A stretch of 64,000 nucleotides of DNA from Lederbergia sp. NSJ-179 (GCF_022867885.1 NZ_JALIFP010000006.1:1-64000); one strand, 5' to 3'. Shown: positions 19,572-30,582, counted from the stretch's first letter. Notes: generated by a model not told the origin, from the letters alone. Translations and numbers: made by a program.

Positions 19572-20571
19572 GATTGTGGAAGCTGCTCAATATTTAAGCG
19601 ATGATCAAGTTGTGGCCTTTCCAACCGAAACCGTGTATGGATTGGGGGCTAATGCCTATTCGGATAAGGCTGTCGCTCAAATTTTTGCAGCGAAGGGAAG
19701 ACCAGCTGATAATCCACTAATTGTCCACATAGCCGAATATCAACAGCTGGAAAAACTCGTAATCGAGGTATCTGAGCAAGCCAAGTTGTTGATAAAGGCT
19801 TTTTGGCCGGGACCCTTAACCCTTATTTTTCCGAGAAAACCTGGTATTTTATCTGAATTAGTCACTGCTGGATTGGATACTGTAGCGATTCGGATGCCGA
19901 GCCATCCTATTGCCCTTGCGTTGATTCGCACATCTGGCCTTCCAATTGCCGCTCCAAGTGCTAATCGTTCAGGTAAGCCGAGCCCAACAACCGCTCAACA
20001 TGTAGAGCAGGATCTGAGTGGGAAAATCGCAGGTATCGTGGATGGAGGAGCAGCAGGTGTGGGCTTAGAGTCCACTGTTTTAGATTGTACAGGGCAGAAG
20101 CCAGTGATTCTACGACCTGGAGATATCACAAAGGAAGAGATGGAAGTTGTGTTATCCAATAAAATGTCGTTGGCCTCTAATGTACTAGGAAAGTCTGAAT
20201 CTCCACGGGCTCCTGGAATGAAATATAAGCATTATTCCCCCAATGCACCATTATACTTAGTAGATGGAGAATCAACATGGATTCAAAGCTTAATTAAAGA
20301 AAAAAGAGAGCAGGGAGTAAAGGTTGGAGTGTTAGCCTCTACGGAGACAAAGATAGCTTATGATGCGGACCTTGTTCTTGACTGTGGTAGTCGAAAAAAC
20401 CTTGCTGCTGTTGCTCGCCAGCTTTATGACAATCTGCGGAAATTTGATCAAACGGGTGTCGATCTTATTTTTGCGGAAGTTTTTCCGAAATCAGGTGTAG
20501 GTGTTGCAATTATGAATCGGCTTGAAAAAGCTGCTGGTCATCACTGGATTTTTCAAAAAGATCAAAGCTAG
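19513..20571 (+). CDS. ywlC: Threonylcarbamoyl-AMP synthase YwlC (Sua5)
   Basis: Makes threonylcarbamoyl-adenylate from threonine, bicarbonate and ATP for t6A37 tRNA modification. 352 residues: YrdC domain (about 20-210) with FPTETVYGLGANA, KGRPADNPL and SANRSGKPSPT, plus the C-terminal Sua5 domain joined by an ARAPGMKYKHY-like linker (APGMKYKHYSP). Ribosome site GGGGA. The first 60 bases of the gene carry three DnaA-like boxes. Confidence 0.95.
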   Translation: MNTIHWSVEKNVDNLDRYPQIVEAAQYLSDDQVVAFPTETVYGLGANAYSDKAVAQIFAAKGRPADNPLIVHIAEYQQLEKLVIEVSEQAKLLIKAFWPGPLTLIFPRKPGILSELVTAGLDTVAIRMPSHPIALALIRTSGLPIAAPSANRSGKPSPTTAQHVEQDLSGKIAGIVDGGAAGVGLESTVLDCTGQKPVILRPGDITKEEMEVVLSNKMSLASNVLGKSESPRAPGMKYKHYSPNAPLYLVDGESTWIQSLIKEKREQGVKVGVLASTETKIAYDADLVLDCGSRKNLAAVARQLYDNLRKFDQTGVDLIFAEVFPKSGVGVAIMNRLEKAAGHHWIFQKDQS

Positions 20572-20774
20572 TCGATTAAAAGAAAATGCGCAAGCGCCTT
20601 GGAAATAGAAAGAACGACTGAGTGTTAGTGTATAAAACATATTAGAGTTCCATGCAATCCACCGTCCGAAGTAACTTTATCCCGAATTAACTGGCAGTAA
20701 GGCCACCCACCGAATGAAGTTTCACTGATATCCCAAACATCCTTCTACTCTTGCAAGTTCCCGCATATGTTTTC
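20572..20774 (-). repeat. R1 remnant and R3 copy
   Basis: 20588-20602 has a GCGCAAGCGCCTTGG remnant of an R1 end. 20676-20724 is a minus-strand R3 copy: read in reverse it contains GTGAAACTTCATTC..GGTGG.TGGCCTTACTGCCAG..GGGATAAA, matching the copy in the atp operon at 29915. No gene is supported. Confidence 0.55.
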
Positions 20775-20788
20775 CTTATAGGCATGTC

Positions 20789-21055
20789 TGAAAAGGAGGA
20801 TAAAAAGGACCAAGAAGTTCGAGGCGGCGCAGTTTCGAGCAGCGGACTTGTACAGGATGTACTGACTTCTGCGTTGCCCACAGGACGTGGGCGGTTTTAG
20901 CAGAAGTTCCTTATCCTAATACATGAGCAGCGGAGAAACAAGCCAACGAGCTTCCACAGGATGTGGTGACTTCGACGTTCGACACAGGACGTGTCGGTAC
21001 TTAGTCGAAGTTCCTTTGTCGCTTATGTCTTTTTACCGGACTTTTTGGACTTCCT
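20789..21055 (-). ncRNA. R2 element with two Bacillaceae-1-like modules
   Basis: Minus-strand reading gives two tandem modules, 21011-20954 and 20907-20850. Each has an outer stem (ACTTCGAC/GTCGAAGT; ACTTCTGC/GCAGAAGT) enclosing a GTCCT hairpin (CGACACGTCCTGTGTCG; GCCCACGTCCTGTGGGC), then an ATCCT hairpin (CCACATCCTGTGG; GTACATCCTGTAC). The element ends are partly complementary (AAAAGGAGG.. / ..ACTTTTTGG). It is almost identical to 56709-56969 in opposite orientation. It is flanked by a 14-base direct repeat CTTATAGGCATGTC (20775 and 21056). Whether it is transcribed is unknown. Confidence 0.5.
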
Positions 21056-21091
21056 CTTATAGGCATGTCCGAATGGAAAGGGGAAATTAGG

Positions 21092-21643
21092 GTGCTTGCG
21101 GAGATTATTACATTAATGATAATGGCATTCGCAGTGAGTATGGATGCCTTTTCGATATCCCTTGGCATAGGAGCATACAAAATAAGACTAAGACAGATCT
21201 TTTATATTGGGATTGTTGTGGGTGGGTTTCATTTATTAATGCCATTATTAGGGATATTTGCAGGCCAGCTATTATCAGGTACCTTTGGAACGATTACCAT
21301 TTATATTGGCGGGACCTTACTTATTATAGTGGGCCTTCAAATGGTATTTACTAATTTTCTTTCTGCGGATAGTCTGACCCTTCTGCCTGTTGGATGGGGT
21401 GTTTTGTTCTTTTCATTTTTAGTAAGTATTGACAGCTTTTCGGCAGGCTTAAGCCTTGGAATCTTTGGTGCAAAAGCGGCGCTGGCCGTTATTTGTTTTT
21501 CCGTTGTTTCAATCGGGATGACATGGGGAGGTCTACTGATAGGGCGTAAAGTCCAAAATATGCTAGGGATGTACGGTGAAATATTGGGAGGTGTCATCCT
21601 TATTGCTTTTGGGATAAAACTGCTCATTCCTTTCCCTTGGTAA
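21092..21643 (+). CDS. mntP: Manganese efflux pump MntP (YwlD)
   Basis: Exports Mn2+ across the membrane. 183 residues, six hydrophobic segments in two repeats, with the acidic pair of motifs SMDAFSISLGIG near residue 15 and SIDSFSAGLSLGIFG near 110. The start chosen is GTG 21092 with AAAGGGG eight bases upstream. An in-frame ATG at 21065 falls within the repeat-flanking duplication and is unlikely to be native. No yybP-ykoY manganese riboswitch was recognised upstream. Confidence 0.92.
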   Translation: MLAEIITLMIMAFAVSMDAFSISLGIGAYKIRLRQIFYIGIVVGGFHLLMPLLGIFAGQLLSGTFGTITIYIGGTLLIIVGLQMVFTNFLSADSLTLLPVGWGVLFFSFLVSIDSFSAGLSLGIFGAKAALAVICFSVVSIGMTWGGLLIGRKVQNMLGMYGEILGGVILIAFGIKLLIPFPW

Positions 21644-21834
21644 AAAGATTTGAAATGAAGATTAAATACAATGCAATGAAAAATTTTTTCAAGACAGCCT
21701 GAAAATGCTGTCTTTTTGTATAGGAATATGGCATAATTTGTAAAGAGAAGCATCCGGTCTTTAGTCCTATATGAGGAGAGGTAAAATAGTCAGTTTAGAG
21801 AAATAAGGAAGAATTTGATGGAGGGACAAGAAGA

Positions 21835-22287
21835 GTGGAAGAGATGAAAGTTCTTTTTGTTTGCACAGGTAATACTTGTAGAAGTCCAATGGCAGCGGCA
21901 ATTTTCAACCATAAATGGTCAGCAAAGGGGGAGGCGAGGTCAGCAGGTTTATTTGCAGTGGAAGGTGATCATGCTACACTGCACGCGCTTCAAGTTTTAA
22001 AAGAAAATGGAATTGAGTGTGTACATAGATCTAAATTAGTCAAGAAAGAAGAAATAGAATGGGCGACCCATGTTTTTACCATGACAACTGCTCATAAGGA
22101 CGTGGTAATAAATTCTTTTCCAGACTATGCGGATAAAATTTTCACTTTAAAAGAATTTGTTGATCCTACACAACATTCCTTAGACATTGTGGATCCTTAT
22201 GCCGGAGACAAAGATGCATATCAAAAGACCTACGATGAATTAAACGAATTTATTACTAAGCTGTTTGAACATCCTCTTAAAGGTTAG
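21835..22287 (+). CDS. ywlE: Protein-arginine phosphatase YwlE
   Basis: Low-molecular-weight phosphatase that removes phosphate from arginines marked by McsB. 150 residues. P-loop CTGNTCR with nucleophile Cys10 and Arg16; Thr14 at the position that gives arginine-phosphate specificity in B. subtilis YwlE (Ile in tyrosine phosphatases). General-acid Asp in VDPYAGD. GTG start with GGAGGG nine bases upstream; an ATG three codons in is an alternative. Confidence 0.93.
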   Translation: MEEMKVLFVCTGNTCRSPMAAAIFNHKWSAKGEARSAGLFAVEGDHATLHALQVLKENGIECVHRSKLVKKEEIEWATHVFTMTTAHKDVVINSFPDYADKIFTLKEFVDPTQHSLDIVDPYAGDKDAYQKTYDELNEFITKLFEHPLKG

Positions 22288-22315
22288 AATTATAAGAAGA
22301 CAGGAGCAGGGGTAC

Positions 22316-23605
22316 ATGGAAAAGAAACAACGATATCGGTTTGGATTACAGAAAAAGCTTGTTGTATTTACGACCACATTGGCAGCAATTACATTTTCAA
22401 CAAGTGCTTTCTTTTTATACTTTGTTTATCCATTTCTAGAAGAATATATAAACCAACATGTTTTCACAATACTTACATTATTACTAGGAATTATTTGGTC
22501 AGGTATTCTTGCTTATTTCAGCGCTACTATTATGACAAAACCACTGCAAAGATTGAAAGAAGCTGCAGGGAAAGCAGGGGAAGGGGATATTCGGTCAGAG
22601 GTGACCATAGGACAGACTGATGATGAAATCAGAGCGCTTGGCATCGCTTTTAATCAAATGTTAAGGAATTTACGTGAGATCGTTCAGCATATCGAAGAAA
22701 ATATTAGACAAACGAATACAAGAGTGATGTCCATCTCCCAAAAGTCAAAAAAAGTATCAGAAGAAGCAGAAAGTGTTGCCCATACAATCTCGGAAATATC
22801 ATCAGGTGCCGAAAGCTCTGCTGCTGCAATCCAGTCTACTGCAGAATCGGTAGAGGATATTACAAGAATTGCACAACTTGTACAAGAAAAGGCTCAAGAG
22901 TCAGAGCATATTTCTCAAGATATGTTGGCAGAATTGAAAGAAAGCCAAAAGGTTGTTGAATCCCTTGTAATGGGAATTGGCCAATTAGCAGAAAGAAACA
23001 ATCAATCCCTGGCCTCTGTCAAAAGATTAGAAGAGAATGCCTCTAAAGTGGAAGAAATTATTCAAGTTGTAGGAGATATGGCGAATCAGACGAATTTATT
23101 GGCTCTAAATGCGTCTATAGAGGCGGCGAGAGCAGGGGAACATGGTAAAGGATTTGCAGTGGTGGCTGAAGAGGTTCGAAAACTTGCCGATCAAAGCGCC
23201 CATGCTGTTCAAGGAATTACCGAGCTATTACAGAACATTCAATCAGAAGTGAATCAAGTTGTGACACAGATTAGCGAACAGGTAACATCAGCTGCTGAAG
23301 AGGTAGAGCGAGGAAAACAAACCACTGGAGCAATAGCAAAAATGACAGAAACCATTCATCAGTCAGCCGTTTCCGTAGCAGATATTTCACTTCTCGTGGA
23401 TCAGCAAATGGAAAATGTCCAGGAAACATCTGGGCAAGCAGAGGAAGTGGCTGCAATAGCGGAAGAAACCTCCGCTGGAGCGGAAGAAGTGGCAAGGGTG
23501 GCGACAAAGCAAGCACAAGATATGGAGGAAATTGATCAGCTAGCAAGGTCGTTAGAAGACCAGGCCGGCAAATTAAGAGACACAATCGCCCGTTTTCACT
23601 TATAA
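22316..23605 (+). CDS. Methyl-accepting chemotaxis protein, two closely spaced membrane helices
   Basis: Chemoreceptor of 429 residues. Two hydrophobic helices (about 17-37 and 45-66) are separated by only a few residues, so there is no extracellular ligand domain. A HAMP domain follows ([17 protein letters not shown]), then a long coiled-coil signalling domain with the conserved tip [20 protein letters not shown]. It probably senses a cytoplasmic or membrane-borne signal. Start chosen at 22316 (AGGAG nine bases upstream). It sits between ywlE and rpiB, where B. subtilis has no receptor gene as far as I recall. Confidence 0.9.
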   Translation: MEKKQRYRFGLQKKLVVFTTTLAAITFSTSAFFLYFVYPFLEEYINQHVFTILTLLLGIIWSGILAYFSATIMTKPLQRLKEAAGKAGEGDIRSEVTIGQTDDEIRALGIAFNQMLRNLREIVQHIEENIRQTNTRVMSISQKSKKVSEEAESVAHTISEISSGAESSAAAIQSTAESVEDITRIAQLVQEKAQESEHISQDMLAELKESQKVVESLVMGIGQLAERNNQSLASVKRLEENASKVEEIIQVVGDMANQTNLLALNASIEAARAGEHGKGFAVVAEEVRKLADQSAHAVQGITELLQNIQSEVNQVVTQISEQVTSAAEEVERGKQTTGAIAKMTETIHQSAVSVADISLLVDQQMENVQETSGQAEEVAAIAEETSAGAEEVARVATKQAQDMEEIDQLARSLEDQAGKLRDTIARFHL

Positions 23606-23621
23606 TAGAATTATAAACATG

Positions 23622-23648
23622 AGACCGTTCGTATTATAGAACGGTTCT
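23622..23648 (+). terminator. Hairpin between chemoreceptor and rpiB
   Basis: ACCGTTC-gtattata-GAACGGT followed by TCTTACTTTT; a weak terminator or processing structure. Confidence 0.45.
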
Positions 23649-23670
23649 TACTTTTAGGAGGCATGTCGAC

Positions 23671-24141
23671 ATGAAAGTTGCATTGGCATCAGACCATGGA
23701 GGAATTCATATCCGTGAGGTGATTCGAGACCTATTAGAAGAACTAGAAATAGAATATGAAGATTTTGGCTGCGATTGTGAGACATCAGTGGATTATCCTG
23801 ATTATGCCATGCCTGTAGCAGAAAAAGTGGCAAGTGGTGAATTTGACCGTGGAATTCTTATTTGTGGAACAGGAATTGGGATGAGTATTTCAGCGAACAA
23901 AGTGAAAGGGATTCGCTGTGCGCTCGTTCATGACGTTTTTAGTGCCAAAATGACTCGCCAGCATAATAACAGCAATATATTGGCTATGGGTGAAAGAGTG
24001 ATTGGGGCAGGGCTTGCAAGCGAAATTGCAAAAACCTGGCTTTTAACGGAATTCGAAGGTGGACGTCATCAGAATCGGATTGAAAAAATAACAAAATATG
24101 AAGGAACCGATGCTTTCGGAGGAAGTGAAAAAGGAGAATGA
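23671..24141 (+). CDS. rpiB: Ribose-5-phosphate isomerase B family protein (YwlF)
   Basis: Interconverts ribose-5-phosphate and ribulose-5-phosphate. 156 residues with ASDHGG at the N-terminus, active-site Cys65 in CGTGIGMSISANKVKGI, and the His/Arg pair near MTRQHNNSN. AGGAGG nine bases upstream of the ATG. It overlaps ywlG by four bases (ATGA), as the rpiB-ywlG-glyA order in B. subtilis would predict. Confidence 0.94.
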   Translation: MKVALASDHGGIHIREVIRDLLEELEIEYEDFGCDCETSVDYPDYAMPVAEKVASGEFDRGILICGTGIGMSISANKVKGIRCALVHDVFSAKMTRQHNNSNILAMGERVIGAGLASEIAKTWLLTEFEGGRHQNRIEKITKYEGTDAFGGSEKGE

Positions 24142-24689
24142 CAGACATCTCTTTAGAAAAATGGGCCCAAGAAATAGAAAAGATTATCCAGGGCTGTAAA
24201 GAACATTTTCAGCTTGGAGAAGGAAAAGTCCTCGTGATCGGTTGTTCAACTTCTGAAATTATCGGAGAAAAAATCGGCACAGCAGGAACAATGGAAGTTG
24301 CGGCTATTTTATTTGAAGCGCTTCAGAAGTACGCAAAAGAGAATCATTTTGCCCTGGCGTTCCAATGCTGTGAACATTTAAATAGAGCGTTAGTCATCGA
24401 AAAAAAGACGGCTTTGGAAAAAAATTGGGAGGAAGTATCCGTTATTCCAGCCCCTCATGCAGGAGGTTCCATGGCCACTTTTGCTTACCAACATTTGGAG
24501 GATCCGATCGTTGTCGAATCCATTCAAGCAGATGCTGGGATTGATATTGGCGATACCTTTATTGGTATGCATTTAAAATCAGTCGTTGTCCCCGTTAGAA
24601 TCGAACAAAAGCAACTTGGGCGTGCCCATGTGACGATTGCCATCACACGTCCGAAGTTAATTGGTGGTGCTCGGGCTATTTACGAATAG
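24138..24689 (+). CDS. ywlG: TIGR01440/DUF436 family protein YwlG
   Basis: Conserved Firmicute protein of 183 residues with no established function, recognised by VIGCSTSEIIGEKIGTAG, FQCCEHLNRALVIE and VPVRIEQKQLGRAHVT. The ATG overlaps the rpiB stop. AAGGAG is only one base away, so translation is probably coupled to rpiB. A weak terminator-like GGG/CCC hairpin (about 24710-24731) follows. Confidence 0.9.
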   Translation: MTDISLEKWAQEIEKIIQGCKEHFQLGEGKVLVIGCSTSEIIGEKIGTAGTMEVAAILFEALQKYAKENHFALAFQCCEHLNRALVIEKKTALEKNWEEVSVIPAPHAGGSMATFAYQHLEDPIVVESIQADAGIDIGDTFIGMHLKSVVVPVRIEQKQLGRAHVTIAITRPKLIGGARAIYE

Positions 24690-24805
24690 AAATAAAAATG
24701 GCATTTATTAGGGGGATTAACGCCCTTTTTGTTCGGAAAACTGAACATTTTCCGTCTTCTATAGTGAAAATGTTAAGATATTACAAAAAATAATTGAAAA
24801 TTTGC

Positions 24806-24833
24806 TTGCAAGGATTTTTCTACATGATAGAAT
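24806..24833 (+). promoter_or_regulatory. Promoter of glyA
   Basis: TTGCAA, 16-base spacer, TAGAAT, 35 bases before the glyA start. A short inverted repeat GTTCGGAAAACTGAAC lies upstream (24730-24745). Confidence 0.55.
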
Positions 24834-24867
24834 ATCAATATCGCCAAATAATAGGGGGAAGTGACAT

Positions 24868-26103
24868 ATGAGCATTATCGCCAAACAAGATCCACAGTTG
24901 TATGAAGCGATTCAAAATGAATTAAAACGTCAGCGGACAAAAATTGAATTGATTGCGTCAGAAAACTTTGTAAGTCCTGCTGTAATGGAAGCTCAGGGGT
25001 CTGTCCTAACAAATAAATACGCAGAAGGATATCCAGGTCGTCGTTACTACGGAGGCTGTGAGTATGTGGATGTCGCTGAAAACCTTGCCCGTGACCGTGC
25101 AAAGGAAATCTTTGGCGCAGACCATGTTAATGTTCAGCCGCATTCTGGGGCACAGGCGAATATGGCTGTATACTTAACGGTGTTGGAGCAAGGAGATACA
25201 GTCCTTGGGATGAATCTTTCTCATGGGGGCCACCTAACCCATGGAAGTCCTGTAAACTTCAGTGGCATTCAATATAATTTTGTCGAATATGGTGTGGACG
25301 AAAAAACGCATTATATTAATTATGAAGATGTGCGCAAGAAGGCTTTGGAACATAAGCCGAAATTAATTGTAGCAGGAGCCAGTGCCTATCCGCGTACAAT
25401 TGATTTTAAAAAATTCCGTGAGATTGCGGATGAAATAGGCGCCTACTTAATGGTAGATATGGCACATATTGCGGGACTAGTTGCAACAGGCCATCATCCT
25501 AACCCCGTTCCCTATTGTGATTTCGTAACGACTACTACTCACAAAACTTTGCGTGGTCCACGTGGTGGAATGATTTTATGTAAGGAAGAATTCGCCAAAA
25601 AAATTGATAAATCGGTCTTTCCTGGAATTCAAGGTGGTCCACTTATGCATGTGATTGCAGCAAAAGCGGTATCCTTTGGGGAAGTATTAAGTGAGGACTT
25701 CAAAACGTACAGTCAAAATGTGATTGACAATGCAAAACGTCTTGGTGAAGCTTTGAAAAAAGAGGGATTGACGCTTGTATCTGATGGAACAGACAATCAT
25801 TTGCTTCTACTTGATCTTCGTTCTGTAGGATTAACAGGAAAAGTAGCAGAAAAGGTATTGGATGACGTTGGAATTACTGTGAATAAAAACACGATCCCAT
25901 TTGATCCAGAAGGTCCATTCACAACAAGTGGAATTCGGATCGGTACCCCTGCTGTAACATCTCGTGGATTTGGCCTTAAAGAGATGGACGAAATTGCTGG
26001 GCTTATCGGATTGGTATTAACAAATCACGAAGATGAAGCCAAACTTGAAGAAGCGCGCCAACGTGTTGCAGACTTAACCGCAAAATTTCCGTTATATGAA
26101 TAA
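24868..26103 (+). CDS. glyA: Serine hydroxymethyltransferase
   Basis: PLP enzyme converting serine and tetrahydrofolate to glycine and 5,10-methylene-THF, the main one-carbon source. 411 residues; PLP Lys226 in [23 protein letters not shown] at the N-terminus and HSGAQAN in the cofactor site. Ribosome site AGGGGGAAG. Own promoter and strong terminator. Confidence 0.97.
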   Translation: MSIIAKQDPQLYEAIQNELKRQRTKIELIASENFVSPAVMEAQGSVLTNKYAEGYPGRRYYGGCEYVDVAENLARDRAKEIFGADHVNVQPHSGAQANMAVYLTVLEQGDTVLGMNLSHGGHLTHGSPVNFSGIQYNFVEYGVDEKTHYINYEDVRKKALEHKPKLIVAGASAYPRTIDFKKFREIADEIGAYLMVDMAHIAGLVATGHHPNPVPYCDFVTTTTHKTLRGPRGGMILCKEEFAKKIDKSVFPGIQGGPLMHVIAAKAVSFGEVLSEDFKTYSQNVIDNAKRLGEALKKEGLTLVSDGTDNHLLLLDLRSVGLTGKVAEKVLDDVGITVNKNTIPFDPEGPFTTSGIRIGTPAVTSRGFGLKEMDEIAGLIGLVLTNHEDEAKLEEARQRVADLTAKFPLYE

Positions 26104-26108
26104 AAACA

Positions 26109-26144
26109 GTAAAATCCGTTTCCCTTAAGGGGGGCGGATTTTTT
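26109..26144 (+). terminator. Terminator after glyA
   Basis: AAAATCCG pairs with CGGATTTT, with an inner CCCTT/AGGGG pairing, then T6. Confidence 0.85.
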
Positions 26145-26282
26145 CATGCCTAATAGAGTCTCGAGTTCCATTAATTTCCCTTGCTCTGTCTCATTCTTTT
26201 CTGTAAAATAATCAAAGGATTGTCGAAACTGCGGATAAAAAATCGCATGATTCGGCAACATCTAAATCAAAGGAGAGATACC

Positions 26283-26912
26283 ATGGCCAAAGTATATGTG
26301 TTCGATCATCCTCTTATTCAACATAAACTTACATATATTCGGGATAAGAACACAGGGACGAAGGAATTTCGGGAGCTTGTAGATGAAGTAGCAACATTGA
26401 TGATGTTTGAAATTACGAGAGAAATGTCGCTTCAAGAAGTTATGGTAGAAACACCTGTTGCAACTGCCAAAGCTAAAGTGATATCAGGGAAAAAGTTAGC
26501 AATTGTTCCTATTCTTCGTGCTGGGATTGGTATGGTGGATGGAATATTGAATTTAATTCCTGCCGCAAAAGTAGGCCATATAGGTCTTTATCGAGATCCC
26601 CAAACACTAAAACCTGTGGAATATTATGTGAAATTACCAAGTGATGTTCACGAACGAGAATTAATTCTTGTGGATCCGATGCTTGCGACGGGTGGATCAG
26701 CCGTAGCTGCGATCGATTCATTAAAAGTGCGCGGGGCGAAAAATATTAAATTCATGTGCCTCATTGCGGCTCCAGAAGGTGTCGAAGAAATGAAAAAGCT
26801 CCATCCTGATGTCGATATATATATTGCAGGATTAGACGAAAAACTGAACGAAAAAGGCTATATAGTACCTGGACTTGGAGATGCCGGAGATCGTTTATTT
26901 GGAACAAAGTAA
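26283..26912 (+). CDS. upp: Uracil phosphoribosyltransferase
   Basis: Salvages uracil to UMP using PRPP. 209 residues from the ATG at 26283 (AAGGAGA upstream). PRPP-binding loop DPMLATGGS at 131-139 and the C-terminal [13 protein letters not shown] typical of Upp. The open frame extends 100 bases upstream but without a ribosome site. Confidence 0.97.
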   Translation: MAKVYVFDHPLIQHKLTYIRDKNTGTKEFRELVDEVATLMMFEITREMSLQEVMVETPVATAKAKVISGKKLAIVPILRAGIGMVDGILNLIPAAKVGHIGLYRDPQTLKPVEYYVKLPSDVHERELILVDPMLATGGSAVAAIDSLKVRGAKNIKFMCLIAAPEGVEEMKKLHPDVDIYIAGLDEKLNEKGYIVPGLGDAGDRLFGTK

Positions 26913-27039
26913 AACACCTAAAATTAAACCCGTGGATTTCTGCCGGGTTAATTTTTATATCCCTTTGAAAACGTTTGAAGATCTAGTACCACCCTTGGAG
27001 TGGAATACATTGCTTTTCAGAAAAAAAGGAGGGATGACA

Positions 27040-28194
27040 ATGAAGACCAAAATAAAAGTCATGTCCGTATTTGGCACAAGGCCGGAAGCAATTAAAATGG
27101 CTCCTCTCGTTCTTGAGCTTCAAAAGAGATCAGATCAATTTGAATCAATTGTGACGGTTACCGCCCAGCATCGGCAAATGCTTGATCAAGTGCTAGAAAT
27201 ATTTAATATTCAACCAGATTATGATCTAAACATTATGAAAAATCGCCAAACCTTAATTGATGTTTCAACCCGTGCTTTAGCAGGTTTAGACCAGATTATG
27301 AAGGAAGCCCAACCAGATATTGTTCTTGTTCATGGAGATACATCTACTAGTTTTATTGCCAGTCTTGCGGCGTTTTACAATAAAACCGAGGTGGGACATG
27401 TTGAAGCAGGCTTGCGAACTTGGAATAAGCATTCTCCATTCCCTGAGGAAATCCATCGGCAATTAACAGGTGTGATCGCTGATCTGCATTTTACTCCAAC
27501 AGAAGCTGCAGCAAATAATCTTATAAATGAAAATAAACAAAGTGAGAGCATTTTTATTACAGGCAATACAGCGATTGACGCTTTACAAACAACAGTCAAA
27601 AAAGAATATCATCACGAGATACTTGATCGAATTGCGGATGATCGCCTTCTTTTAGTGACGGCACATAGACGGGAAAACTTGGGAGAACCAATGAAAAACA
27701 TGTTCCAAGCGATCAAAAGAATTGTACATAAACATTCCGATGTTCAAGTCGTCTATCCTGTTCACTTGAACCCAATTGTACAGGAATTAGCCCATGAAAT
27801 TCTTGGTCAAAATAATCGTATTCATTTGATTGACCCCTTAGATGTAATAGACTTCCATAATTTTGCAAATCGTGCCTATTTAATCCTAACTGATTCAGGT
27901 GGTGTTCAAGAAGAAGCTCCTTCACTAGGGGTTCCAGTCCTTGTGTTACGGGATACGACAGAACGGCCGGAGGGGATTCAAGCGGGGACATTAAGGCTTG
28001 CCGGTACAGAAGAAAAAAGGATATTTACGCTGGCAGATGAATTACTAACCAATCAAGAGGAATACGCTCGAATGGCTCATGCAGCTAACCCTTACGGGGA
28101 TGGCAAAGCCTCCGAGAGAATCTGTGAAGCCATTTTATATCATTTTAATCCAATCAATGGAAGACCAGCGCCTTTTAGAGCGATGTCATTTTAA
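27040..28194 (+). CDS. mnaA: Non-hydrolysing UDP-GlcNAc 2-epimerase (MnaA/YvyH type)
   Basis: Interconverts UDP-GlcNAc and UDP-ManNAc, used for wall teichoic acid linkage units. 384 residues from the ATG at 27040 with AAGGAGG eight bases upstream. FGTRPEAIKMAP at the N-terminus, VHGDTSTS, HVEAGLRT and VTAHRRENLG are hallmark epimerase motifs; DSGGVQEEAPSLG binds UDP. It lies between upp and the atp operon, as in other bacilli. Confidence 0.93.
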   Translation: MKTKIKVMSVFGTRPEAIKMAPLVLELQKRSDQFESIVTVTAQHRQMLDQVLEIFNIQPDYDLNIMKNRQTLIDVSTRALAGLDQIMKEAQPDIVLVHGDTSTSFIASLAAFYNKTEVGHVEAGLRTWNKHSPFPEEIHRQLTGVIADLHFTPTEAAANNLINENKQSESIFITGNTAIDALQTTVKKEYHHEILDRIADDRLLLVTAHRRENLGEPMKNMFQAIKRIVHKHSDVQVVYPVHLNPIVQELAHEILGQNNRIHLIDPLDVIDFHNFANRAYLILTDSGGVQEEAPSLGVPVLVLRDTTERPEGIQAGTLRLAGTEEKRIFTLADELLTNQEEYARMAHAANPYGDGKASERICEAILYHFNPINGRPAPFRAMSF

Positions 28195-28275
28195 TCATGT
28201 GGGAGTTTATGGTCATTTTGTGAACGAATATAGAAAAAAGGAAAAAGCATCTATACTAAATTAATAGAAAATTGA

Positions 28276-28304
28276 TTGACTTTAATATAGTGCTATTGTA
28301 TGCT
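28276..28304 (+). promoter_or_regulatory. Promoter of the atp operon
   Basis: TTGACT, 17-base spacer, TATGCT. A small hairpin GGCTGT-gggta-ACAGCC follows in the leader (28312-28328). Confidence 0.65.
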
Positions 28305-28444
28305 AAAAAAAGGCTGTGGGTAACAGCCGAATTCACTTTATATATGAAGGATGAGACCATTTTCAAGGATTCCGAATTTTTTCAAAAAGGTCATATTTTT
28401 TGCAGTTCAGCCTCCAAAGTTCGACAAGTTTGGGAGATATCTAT

Positions 28445-29552
<1,108 letters not shown>

Positions 29553-29594
29553 TATATACCCGTTCTTAGCAACGGAAATCATAATTTTTTATAA

Positions 29595-29828
<234 letters not shown>

Positions 29829-30074
29829 TAGATATTCCAGCTACTAATAGGGCGGGCTCCTTCTATTTCAATAATAATAGCCCGTCTATATTAACTGGCG
29901 GAGTTCATTGACTAGATAAAGTGAAACTTCAGTCAGTGAGGGCCATCCTGCCAGTTCATTCAGGATAAAAATGGCGAAGCTCACATAGATACTTCGCCAT
30001 TGCTTTATTTACAAAATGGACCATACCTTTTTTGGAAAGTGGTTGCCTTGATTTTGAAGGGAGTGAAGCAAACA
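29829..30074 (+). other. atpE-atpF spacer with two hairpins and an R3 repeat
   Basis: Hairpin 1 (29846-29890): ATAGGGCGGGCT against AGCCCGTCTAT, without a T run. R3 repeat at 29915-29968 (GATAAAGTGAAACTTC..CTGCCAGTTCATTCAGGATAAA). Hairpin 2 (29971-30000): ATGGCGAAG against CTTCGCCAT, followed by TGCTTTATTT. Hairpin 1 could stabilise upstream atpE mRNA or dampen transcription into atpF. Confidence 0.65.
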
Positions 30075-30581
30075 ATGCTTGCGAATAGTCTAGTGCTAGG
30101 ACAGGTCTTTAATGGTGGAGATATTGCTTTCACCTTGGTAGCGTTCTTAGTATTAATGTTTATATTGAAAAAAGTCGCTTGGGGTCCATTAATGGGTGTA
30201 ATGATCAAGCGTGAAGAATATATTGCCACTGAAATTGAAGAGGCAGAAAAAAACCGAGCTGAATCAAATAACCTCTTGGAACAACAAAAAGAGCTATTAA
30301 GAGAAGCTCGTCAAGAAGCACAAGAAATGATCGAGAATTCAAAACAGCATGGTGAAGTGCAACGTGAAGAGATCATTAAAATGGCACGACAAGAAGCCGA
30401 ACGGTTGAAAGAATCCGCTCGGATCGAAATCGAACAGGAGAAGGAACAGGCGATTACCGCTTTACGGGAACAAGTAGCTTCACTATCTGTTATGATTGCT
30501 TCGAAAGTAATTGAGAAAGAATTGAATGAAGAAGATCAACAAAAACTAATCGATGAATACGTTCAAAGGGCAGGAGAGTAA
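30075..30581 (+). CDS. atpF: ATP synthase Fo subunit b
   Basis: Peripheral stalk subunit, 168 residues from the ATG at 30075 (GGGAG upstream; GTG 30063 is possible). One N-terminal membrane helix ([21 protein letters not shown]) followed by a long charged coiled coil that dimerises and binds delta and F1. Confidence 0.93.
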   Translation: MLANSLVLGQVFNGGDIAFTLVAFLVLMFILKKVAWGPLMGVMIKREEYIATEIEEAEKNRAESNNLLEQQKELLREARQEAQEMIENSKQHGEVQREEIIKMARQEAERLKESARIEIEQEKEQAITALREQVASLSVMIASKVIEKELNEEDQQKLIDEYVQRAGE

Positions 30582-30582
30582 G

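Noticed and set aside
20572-21091. yybP-ykoY manganese riboswitch before mntP
   Set aside because: The interval is explained by R1, R3 and R2 repeats; no riboswitch core was recognised.
24722-24745. PurR box pair before glyA
   Set aside because: GTTCGG and CTGAAC are too close together to match the usual PurBox spacing; better described as a short inverted repeat.
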